A DNA stretch of 64,000 bases, from NCBI GenBank assembly GCA_015488755.1, contig WFNB01000108.1, positions 1 to 64,000 of the forward strand, given 5' to 3'. Origin of the DNA: Gammaproteobacteria bacterium (GTDB lineage Bacteria; Pseudomonadota; Gammaproteobacteria; GRL18). Made by a program: the position numbers and the translations under genes. How positions within the stretch are numbered: position 1 is the stretch's first letter; every line of letters starts with the position of its first letter. The notes under the pieces were generated by a model. It ran no database searches and was not told the origin of the DNA. It was given only the letters and a program-made list of their open reading frames with translations. Positions 54,901-62,079 of this stretch are shown piece by piece.

Positions 54901-57900
54901 ACTTGCAAGGGGCATTTTAAACCTACATTGCAGTCTGCATCATCAGTCATCAATAAAATGAAGTGGGATCAATTTGATTTGGTCAGAATTAATGGCTTTG
55001 AGCACACGGGGTTGTTAGAACGTCCTGAACGTGAACGGGTAGAAAACTCATTTATTAAGGGTGACAAAACCTGGGATATTAATCTTCTATCAGCCACTCC
55101 CACCTTAGAAATGGGTATTGATATCGGTGATTTATCCTGTGTGGCTTTATGCTCTGTACCACCAACACAGGCGAATTATCTGCAAAGAATAGGGCGGGCA
55201 GGACGACGAGATGGTAATGCATTTAATGCAACGTTTAGTCAGGGAAATGCTCACGATCTTTATTATTATCAAGACCCACAACAAATGATAAGTGGTGATG
55301 TTGAACCTCCCGGGGTTTTCTTAAGAGCCATTGCGGTGCTTGAGCGTCAATTAACGGCATTTTGTTTTGATAACTGGGTTGCTACAGGTATTAATGACTC
55401 AGCTATTCCCAAGTCAGTTCGTGAGCTTTTGAACTCGGTAGAAAGCAGTCACACGAATATGTTTCCTTATTTATTTTTTGATTATATTGAAAAGCACCAG
55501 GGGGATTTGTTTGAGTCATTTAAAGATCTTTTTAATGATTTAGATGGTGACTCTATTAAACATTTATCTGATTTTATTCGTGGTAGTGCCAGTAAAGAAA
55601 GTGGTGCGGAAGAGTACTCTTTATCTTGGCGTATTCTTGACCGTTTGCAACAACTGATTAGTGATAGGGCCTCACTTAATGTGCGAGTAAAGAAAATTGA
55701 CGCTGAATTAAGAAAGTTGAAAAAAGTTGCAGTTCAAGAGTCTGATCATGAAGATAAAGTGATGGAACTGGATAATGAACGTTCGGCAATTCGTTCTTTA
55801 ATTCGACAAATTAACGGAAAACAGACACTTAACTTTTTTACAGACGAGGGACTTTTACCTAATTATTCGTTTCCAGAGGAAGGGGTCACTATTCGTTCCA
55901 TTCTCTGGCGTAGAAGAGAAGCAGATGAGTCAAGTCAGGATGGTAGTAAGTTTTTTAGAAATACTTATGATTATGAACGACCAGCTGCATCCGCATTATC
56001 AGAATTAGCGCCTGATAATTATTTTTATGCGGGTGGACATAAGGTAGAGATAGAACAAGTTGATTTGAATGTCTCTGAGGTAGAAACATGGCGGGTCTGT
56101 AATAACTGCCATTATTCTGAAAATATTGCTGTGAGCAAAGATCCTAATAAAACCTGTCCCAATTGTGGCAGTGTTGGTTGGGATGATAATGGTCAGATCA
56201 CTCAGATGCTCAAGTTACGTCAGGTTTATGCCAGAACCAATGAAAGAGATGCAAGAATATCTGATGATAGTGACAATCGTGAGCCTAAGTTTTATAAGCG
56301 ACAGATGTTGGTGACGTACAAGGCAACGGATGTCATACAGGCCTACAAGATTGATAGTAGTGACGTTCCTTTTGGTTTTGATTTTCTTAAAAAAGTGAAT
56401 ATTAAAGATATTAATTTTGGTGTGCCTGATCATCAAAATGAAGAAGTCACTATTGCTGGCGATGCTGCTTTTCGCAGTGGTTTTAAGGTGTGTAATAAAT
56501 GTGGCATGGTTAAAACAAGTAAAAAAAGAGTGGTAAAACATGATTTGACTTGTGCTTATAACAAAAATCTGGAAACTGCCAACGATCCTGAGCATTTTAT
56601 TGATTGTCTTTATCTTTATAGGGAATTGGAATCTGAAGCAATTCGAATTGTACTTCCAGTCTCAAATTATAGTGCTAATAGTACCAATGAGGCTTCTTTT
56701 GCTGCGGCTATTCAGTTAGGGATTAAACATTATTTTAAAGGTAGTATTGATCACATAAAAAGTACTGCCTATAGCGAACCCATCTCTTGTGGTGAAGAGC
56801 ATGCAGGTGAAGGACGACGCTATTTTCTTGTGATTTATGACACGATCCCTGGTGGTACGGGTTATTTAAAAGAGCTTATGCGTAAGCCTGAAAATCTATT
56901 TACATTGATTGAAAAGGCTTTTTCTTGTCTGGATAATTGTTCCTGTAATCAGGATCCAAGTAAAGACGGCTGTTATCAGTGTATTTATGCTTATCGTGAC
57001 AGGCAAAAAATGCCTAAAATTTCTCGTGATATTGCAAAAAAGATGTTTCTGGATATTTTAGAAAATAGGCAGAACCTGGTTAAAGTGGATTCTTTAGCTG
57101 AAGTGAATCCTAATGTGTTAATAGAGAGTGAGTTAGAGCAAAAGTTCATTGATACGTTGAAAGTAGCGGGTCAACCTTGGCGGGTAAGTCCTTCTACAAT
57201 TAATGGTAAAAATGGCTATCTATTAACCATTGGTACAAAAGACGAGCTTTCTTTTGCATGGAAGATTGAGCCTCAGGTTCTGTTAAATGAAAAAGAGGGT
57301 GTGAGTGTTCAATGCAAACCAGACTTTGTTTTATGGCCTGTTCGTTTAAAACAGGAGACCAATAACGTTGACACTGGTCATGTGAAGCCGATTGCCCTGT
57401 TTTTGGACGGGTATGAATTTCATTATGATATTGTTGCCGATGACACTCGAAAACGGCAATCTATTGTTAAATCAAATAAATTTGCTGTCTGGACTCTCTA
57501 TTGGGATGATTTGGCGGATAAATCTAATGAGCATATTAAAGAGTATCTTGATAATTACCAGAATAAGGGCTTGAGAGGTTTATTAGGTCAGAAAATTTCA
57601 AGTAAGAATTTTCAACAATGGCATAGTATTCAAAAAGGAAAAAATAACTTTGAATTGCTTTCTGATTTATTAGTCAATCCTGTCCAGGGATTTGATGATA
57701 TTAAAAATTGTGCAGTAGCACATACATTATGTTGGCTGAGTAATTCTGGACGAAGTGATAAATTTCCAGAAGTGGCACAAAAGCTGGAATTTGAAGTTAA
57801 AGAAAATGCACCAGCTTATCGAGCTAAAGAACTTATTGAAGAGGAGCCTTTTTGGTTTGGTGGTTTGTTAGATAGCCTTCAAAGTTCAGAAAAATTAGTT

Positions 57901-58500
57901 GAAATCTCAGTATCGATTGCTTTATCTGATTTTATGAAAGCCAATTTTAATGCTTCTGAGGATGATTTTGTGTATTTATCTGATAAGTTTAAAGTACACA
58001 TCTGTTTTGATGACTCTGGTTGCCAAAATAGGGATGTTGATAATATAAGTTATAAGCCATCTCTCATTGGTTTTTGGAAAGTTGTTAATATTTTACAATT
58101 TTTACCAGATGTGTCCTGGTGTGCTAAGAAATCAATAGAATCAGGCGCTGTTGTTTATAATTCACCTGAAATAGAAAAAATGATGATAAAATCGTCAGTG
58201 ACAGGTGATGATACTGAATGGACAGAATATCTGGAAGGCTCATTACTCTCTGGCAATATTGATTTATTAGCTTCATCAGGTCTACCTATTGCTGTAGCTG
58301 GTTATGAACTTGAAATTAATGATGAGATTGTTGCTATGGCAGAGCTTGCATGGGAAAGTCATAAGGTTGCTGTTTTTCCTCAAGATGCTGATGAAGAGAT
58401 TGAACAGTTCAATGCACAAGGATGGAATTGTTTAGTAGATCCGATTAATGAAGAGCTTATTGAAAAATTAGAAGCTCTTGTCAAAACTCATACTAAATAA
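51949..58500 (+). CDS. Giant helicase with zinc-finger/DUF1998 and Vsr-like nuclease regions
   Basis: A 2183-residue superfamily 2 helicase. Lobe 1: ATGTGSGKTE (about 101-109), IIYPMNALATDQAKR and VVDELHTFDGAQGTD (DELH near 232). Zinc-binding clusters follow: CRDCHSTGWGG (~499) and CPKCLN...CPSCHH (~556-577). Lobe 2 is displaced far downstream: LSATPTLEMGIDIGDL and RIGRAGRRDGNAF (~1046). A DUF1998/MZB-like region holds YDTIPGGTGYLKEL (~1631) and CSCNQD...CYQCIYAYRDR (~1665). The C-terminal part has CKPDFVLW and ALFLDGYEFH, then FAVWTLYWDDL, resembling a Vsr-type PD-(D/E)XK fold. In DISARM, DrmA (helicase) and DrmB (DUF1998) are separate; here one chain may replace both. Related to MrfA/YprA helicases. 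Confidence 0.8.
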   Translation: MLPSVISRQVDSALRTFLSNAFEMSSPLFLRDDGTSAMDDFLKQEGNLSKGPYLSINLPFRQSKLSLDYFPNLKLSFPPYAHQAIAYQRLASSKPESTLIATGTGSGKTECFLYPILNYCASTKEKGIKAIIIYPMNALATDQAKRFAKMIYENPDLKNKVTVGLFVGQEDKEKTLTMTPDKVITCKDTLRKNPPDILLTNYKMLDYLLLRPKDQPIWQHNTPESLQFMVVDELHTFDGAQGTDLSCLIRRLKHRLQTPKNHLACIGTSATIGNNKEALINYAQDIFDDEFEPTAIVTEDRYSASEYLSGSELSYFASPGPVDLPDWRDGMSPEDYINKSIQAWFGNNSLQITSEWESEQGQKQRIELGKAIKQHRFFHNLLKKLDGQVSAIDSLAHDVLLPKELVLSDRVRLLENFCSLISISLLKTKPSIPLLQVRFQLWIRELRRMVASLGQDDALNQKSGFERFGFSNTPYIAFSDDLTQAESEVKYLPVVHCRDCHSTGWGGVLASTDSHVSDDLSQFYQLFFAHRPEAILLFPVEKIDADLHKKGSFHQFCPKCLNLNSPSSTTCPSCHHEELTLVFNHSEADVKTFKDGGSMLVAKHHCPFCHSENGLSILGSRAASLISVMAQQLFGSSYNEDKQLITFSDSVQDAAHRAGFFTSRTYPLLVRSLLAKIIFEKVSGGNSHEKSETSLSKLSLLVGQKALELSASDNAFVGTYIAPDMQWQNHYKYLLENGELPQKTKLVKNIQDRLGWELFSEFGLRAKLGRSLDKSLFATVNYPSEALAKACLDIHSAVTEEIELLTNISPEVIEQFVIGVLHLMRLNGAIFHQALYNYVSSGGDTYVMNKVGKDQFYMPNLGRASRRPRFVSINRVSNSFDYINKKSSNNTPYLVWLYKTIIEGDKVFASNEAILVFERTFSSLLQHQIILSRESKGEPVYGLNPESLLLTCDIKQLKCDVCSTPLVVTDDLEDYWVDSPCSVHTCKGHFKPTLQSASSVINKMKWDQFDLVRINGFEHTGLLERPERERVENSFIKGDKTWDINLLSATPTLEMGIDIGDLSCVALCSVPPTQANYLQRIGRAGRRDGNAFNATFSQGNAHDLYYYQDPQQMISGDVEPPGVFLRAIAVLERQLTAFCFDNWVATGINDSAIPKSVRELLNSVESSHTNMFPYLFFDYIEKHQGDLFESFKDLFNDLDGDSIKHLSDFIRGSASKESGAEEYSLSWRILDRLQQLISDRASLNVRVKKIDAELRKLKKVAVQESDHEDKVMELDNERSAIRSLIRQINGKQTLNFFTDEGLLPNYSFPEEGVTIRSILWRRREADESSQDGSKFFRNTYDYERPAASALSELAPDNYFYAGGHKVEIEQVDLNVSEVETWRVCNNCHYSENIAVSKDPNKTCPNCGSVGWDDNGQITQMLKLRQVYARTNERDARISDDSDNREPKFYKRQMLVTYKATDVIQAYKIDSSDVPFGFDFLKKVNIKDINFGVPDHQNEEVTIAGDAAFRSGFKVCNKCGMVKTSKKRVVKHDLTCAYNKNLETANDPEHFIDCLYLYRELESEAIRIVLPVSNYSANSTNEASFAAAIQLGIKHYFKGSIDHIKSTAYSEPISCGEEHAGEGRRYFLVIYDTIPGGTGYLKELMRKPENLFTLIEKAFSCLDNCSCNQDPSKDGCYQCIYAYRDRQKMPKISRDIAKKMFLDILENRQNLVKVDSLAEVNPNVLIESELEQKFIDTLKVAGQPWRVSPSTINGKNGYLLTIGTKDELSFAWKIEPQVLLNEKEGVSVQCKPDFVLWPVRLKQETNNVDTGHVKPIALFLDGYEFHYDIVADDTRKRQSIVKSNKFAVWTLYWDDLADKSNEHIKEYLDNYQNKGLRGLLGQKISSKNFQQWHSIQKGKNNFELLSDLLVNPVQGFDDIKNCAVAHTLCWLSNSGRSDKFPEVAQKLEFEVKENAPAYRAKELIEEEPFWFGGLLDSLQSSEKLVEISVSIALSDFMKANFNASEDDFVYLSDKFKVHICFDDSGCQNRDVDNISYKPSLIGFWKVVNILQFLPDVSWCAKKSIESGAVVYNSPEIEKMMIKSSVTGDDTEWTEYLEGSLLSGNIDLLASSGLPIAVAGYELEINDEIVAMAELAWESHKVAVFPQDADEEIEQFNAQGWNCLVDPINEELIEKLEALVKTHTK

Positions 58501-58535
58501 ATAGAGCTTAATTTATAAACATGGAGCAGAAATAA

Positions 58536-60674
58536 ATGCCTCAAGTCGCTATATCTTCGGATTTTCTTACGGCAATTTTGAATTTACCTAAAGCTCAACA
58601 GAAAAAGGTTAATCAGTTTGTTAATAAATTTAGAAATGATCCGCACAGTCCAGGGATAAATTACGAAAAGATTAATGATGCTGCCAATCCTTATATGCGT
58701 TCGGTGAGAATAGATAAATCGTATCGTGGGATTATTTTAAAGCCAGAGCATGGTGATGTCTTTATTTTATTATGGGTTGATCATCATGATGATGCATATG
58801 AATGGGCCAGAAAACATCAATGTAAAATTAACCCGACAACAGGCGCCATTCAGTTATATGCTACTGAAACATCGGTTGATGTTCGTGTACCAGCACCAGA
58901 ACAGATTAAAACAATTGTTGAATCAGTTGCCATACCTTTATTTAACAACTATTCAGATGAACAGCTTATTAATATTGGTCTTCCCGCTGAACTCATTGAG
59001 CAAGTTCGAGCAAATACCACTTTATCTGAATTTGAGCAGATGAAGGATTTATTGCCTAATGATGCTTATGAAGCATTGTACTTTGTTACAGAAGGCATTC
59101 CTTATGATGAAGTTTTAGACGATTTTACAACCGATGAAACTGATGTTGATACTGAAGATTACCTTGCAGCACTTGAACGTGAAGGTTCTAAGCGTCGATT
59201 TGTTATTGTAGATGATGAAGCTTTACAACAAGTGTTAGATGCCCCTCTTGATAAATGGCGAGTCTTTTTGCACCCATCTCAACGTAAATTAGTCGAAAGA
59301 AACTGGAATGGTCCTGTTCGTGTACTGGGTGGAGCAGGTACTGGTAAAACGGTCGCAGCAATCCATCGTGCCAAGTGGTTGGCTAATCATGGTGATTTTG
59401 ATAACTCTTTTCAAAATAAGAAAAAAATACTCTTTACTACTTTTACCAAAAATTTGGCGTCTGATATTAGTGATCATCTTGCTCTAATCTGTAATCAGGC
59501 AGAGTTGGATAAAATTGAGGTGTTTAATATTGATGCCTGGGTATACCGTTTCCTAAAACGAAATAACTATGGCTATCAGATAGTTTTCCCTAATGATTTT
59601 AACCAAACCAGAAAGCAGTGTTGGCAACTGGGATTAGATGCTAAGCCACCAGAACTGGATTATACCGATCACTTTTTTGAAGAAGAGTGGCGACTGGTTA
59701 TTCAGGAACAAGGAATTGCTTCTAAGCAAGAATATATTAAGGCTAAACGAAATGGTAGAGGAACACGCTTAAATCGTAAGGAAAGGTTGCTTGCATGGAA
59801 TGTGTTTGAAGAGTATTTACTACAACTGAGTCATAAAAATCTTAAAGAGATGCCTGATGCAATGCGAGATTGTTTGCAGGTTATTGAGTCAAAATCAATC
59901 AAGCCTATGTATTTATCAATCATTGTTGATGAAGGGCAGGATATGGGGACTCAGGCCTATCAATTATTGAGAAGGCTAGTACCAGAACAATCAAATGATA
60001 TTTTTATTGTTGGTGATGGACATCAGAGAATATATCGAAATAAAGTTGTTTTAGGCCGCTGTGGAATTAATATCATCGGAAGAGGGCGTAAGTTACGAAT
60101 TAATTATCGGACGACAGAAGAAACTAAGAAACTCGCTGTTTCAGTATTAGAGGGAGTTACTATCGATGATTTGGATGCAGGTTTTGATGATGGGAAAGGT
60201 TATGTTTCTCTAATGCACGGTGAAGAGCCTGAAGTTTTAAATTTCAGTGGGTTTATGGATGAGGCTGATGCCATTTGTGAGCGTATTGAACAGTTAAATG
60301 CAGCTGGTGCTGAACTGAGGGATATTTGTGTGGTTGCTCGAACAAATGATTTAAGAGACAGTTATTCATCTGAAATAAAAAAAGCAGGATTTGACACTTA
60401 TTCTATTAAAGCAAATGGTTCTGAAAATAGAAATGTTGATGGTGTCAGAGTTGCCACAATGCACCGTGTTAAAGGCTTAGAATTTCAGCATTTATTTGTG
60501 GCGGGTGTGAATGATGATAAATTACCTTTAAAATCCTTTATATCTAATGATCCCATTGAAATTCGTGAACATGAGATTTCTGAAAGAGCATTATTGCATG
60601 TTGCCATGACCAGAGCGATGAGAAGCTTAGTTGTAACAAGCCATGGCAATGCAAGTCGATTTTTATTACCATGA
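58536..60674 (+). CDS. UvrD-type helicase with RelE-like N-terminal domain
   Basis: A 712-residue superfamily 1 helicase. Residues 1-95 resemble a RelE/ParE fold (LPKAQQKKVNQFVNKF, then RSVRIDKSYRGIIL, ILLWVDHHDDAYEWARKH). After a linker the helicase core begins with LGGAGTGKTVAAIHRA (Walker A about 265-273), FTTFTKNLASDI, IIVDEGQDMG (Walker B about 462), RLNYRTTEE-like RINYRTTEE, and the C-terminal VATMHRVKGLEFQHLF and HVAMTRAM. The RelE-like part could bind RNA or the ribosome, or simply regulate the helicase. It is the last gene of the island, 36 bases after the giant helicase. Confidence 0.85.
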   Translation: MPQVAISSDFLTAILNLPKAQQKKVNQFVNKFRNDPHSPGINYEKINDAANPYMRSVRIDKSYRGIILKPEHGDVFILLWVDHHDDAYEWARKHQCKINPTTGAIQLYATETSVDVRVPAPEQIKTIVESVAIPLFNNYSDEQLINIGLPAELIEQVRANTTLSEFEQMKDLLPNDAYEALYFVTEGIPYDEVLDDFTTDETDVDTEDYLAALEREGSKRRFVIVDDEALQQVLDAPLDKWRVFLHPSQRKLVERNWNGPVRVLGGAGTGKTVAAIHRAKWLANHGDFDNSFQNKKKILFTTFTKNLASDISDHLALICNQAELDKIEVFNIDAWVYRFLKRNNYGYQIVFPNDFNQTRKQCWQLGLDAKPPELDYTDHFFEEEWRLVIQEQGIASKQEYIKAKRNGRGTRLNRKERLLAWNVFEEYLLQLSHKNLKEMPDAMRDCLQVIESKSIKPMYLSIIVDEGQDMGTQAYQLLRRLVPEQSNDIFIVGDGHQRIYRNKVVLGRCGINIIGRGRKLRINYRTTEETKKLAVSVLEGVTIDDLDAGFDDGKGYVSLMHGEEPEVLNFSGFMDEADAICERIEQLNAAGAELRDICVVARTNDLRDSYSSEIKKAGFDTYSIKANGSENRNVDGVRVATMHRVKGLEFQHLFVAGVNDDKLPLKSFISNDPIEIREHEISERALLHVAMTRAMRSLVVTSHGNASRFLLP

Positions 60675-60790
60675 ACTATCTATGCTAATCTATTTGCAGT
60701 TGACATTTGTTATTTAAATTCTGTGCTGCTTCTATTAATTAAAGATGCTAACTCCCTGAACTGATGTGGGCTATTTTTCGATCTCTTTAA

Positions 60791-60946
60791 TTGGTTCCAG
60801 CTTTTGGCACAGATCAAACCTGTTTTATATTTGATAGTAATGATAAACGTGTAGATTTTCACCGTCCTCACCCAAACAAAGAGGCTCTGAGATATAGAAT
60901 AAAAGCAACACGTGAATTTTTGGAAAAAGCAGGTATCACACAATGA
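60791..60946 (+). pseudogene. HicA toxin fragment lacking its N-terminus
   Basis: In-frame sequence reads FGTDQTCFIFDS, then VDFHRPHPNKEA and REFLEKAGI, the C-terminal half of a HicA mRNA interferase. A stop codon sits at 60788-60790, and no start or catalytic N-terminal region (with the usual Gly-His) is present. It overlaps the hicB ATG by four bases, the normal hicAB junction. The break point probably marks the right edge of the inserted defence island. Confidence 0.75.
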
Positions 60947-61275
60947 ATATGATGAAGTACAAAAAATACATAGCAAGAATTGAATTTGATGAAGATGATC
61001 GTATCTTTGTTGGTCGTTTAGCTGGCATTGATGACATTGTTTCATTTCATGGCTCTAATGTTGATGATCTTGAAACAGCATTTCATGAATCAGTTGACCA
61101 TTATCTTGAGGTTAGTGAACGAACAGGTCGACCTGCACAAAAACCTTATTCTGGAAACTTGATGCTACGTATAAACCCAGATATTCATGCCGCAGTTGCA
61201 ACCGTATCAAAAGTTCAAGGAAAAAGCATTAATCAATGGGTTGCTGAGGTTCTTGATAAAGCAGTCCATGTATGA
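60943..61275 (+). CDS. hicB: HicB family antitoxin
   Basis: A 110-residue protein. An N-terminal partial RNase H-like fold (YIARIEFDEDDRIFVGRLAG, then FHESVDHYLEV) masks the toxin. The C-terminal ribbon-helix-helix (LMLRINPDIHAAVATVS, then GKSINQWVAEVL) binds the operator. It is complete, although its toxin gene is truncated. It is convergent with the DUF1287 gene. Confidence 0.9.
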   Translation: MNMMKYKKYIARIEFDEDDRIFVGRLAGIDDIVSFHGSNVDDLETAFHESVDHYLEVSERTGRPAQKPYSGNLMLRINPDIHAAVATVSKVQGKSINQWVAEVLDKAVHV

Positions 61276-61347
61276 CCGCACCTCTATAGAGTTAGCCATG
61301 TAAATATTCTTTCTGTGTTTATAATTATATTGAGTCGTTATGAAAAA

Positions 61348-61941
61348 TTAATAATTATTTTCAGGCATAAAGCGATAATGTCCGGTGATCTTATAAGCAA
61401 ATAACATATCACTGATCTCTGGCCCTGAACCGATATTATGGATTATCAATGGATTGCCTGTAAGAAGGTTTCTTTGGTCAGAAACAATACCTATATGGGG
61501 CAAATTACCGGGTAAATTCCAAGTGACTAATTCACCCGCATGATAATCTTCTTTTTTGCTTGAGTTTGCTAAGCGTTCACCATGGCGAGAAAAATAAACC
61601 TGTAAATTAGGTACTCGGCGATGATCAATGTTTTTGTCTGTATGTGATAAACCCCAAATCCGTTTTGAGGGATATTGATTAAAATGCGCCAGCATATCCT
61701 CATGAACTTCTTTTTGTAAATCAATCCCAAGTGTACGATAAGAACGGATCACCACATCGGTACATACGCCTAAGTGTTGTGGAACATCACCATTAGGGTA
61801 GGCAATAGAAAAATATGCCCCATTATAGCTCACTTGCTGATGGGTTCTAGCCATTGCTGCTTCGACCAATTGTGTGGCCAAAGGCTGACCAAAGCCTGCA
61901 ATGGGAAAAAGAGTCAGTAGTATAAAAATAGCTCGAATCAT
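61348..61941 (-). CDS. DUF1287 family secreted protein
   Basis: A 197-residue protein with a signal peptide (about 1-18, ending GFGQP). The DUF1287 core has GVCTDVVIRSYRTLGIDLQ (cysteine near 58), KNIDHRRVPNLQVYFSRH and HIGIVSDQR, matching an NlpC/P60-like papain fold with Cys and His in place. It probably acts in the periplasm on a cell-wall or small peptide substrate; the substrate is unknown. Monocistronic by appearance, and divergent from the GGDEF-EAL gene. Confidence 0.85.
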   Translation of the reverse strand: MIRAIFILLTLFPIAGFGQPLATQLVEAAMARTHQQVSYNGAYFSIAYPNGDVPQHLGVCTDVVIRSYRTLGIDLQKEVHEDMLAHFNQYPSKRIWGLSHTDKNIDHRRVPNLQVYFSRHGERLANSSKKEDYHAGELVTWNLPGNLPHIGIVSDQRNLLTGNPLIIHNIGSGPEISDMLFAYKITGHYRFMPENNY

Positions 61942-62079
61942 AGCTTATCCTAGTCACGTATTATTAGTCTCAGTAAGAGGTTAACTCATTTAATTAATTG
62001 TTATGTTCTAGAAAATTTATAGATTTAATTGCTTTTGTCAACTAAGCTTAGTGGGACTCTTTATGGTATTTATCGGATT

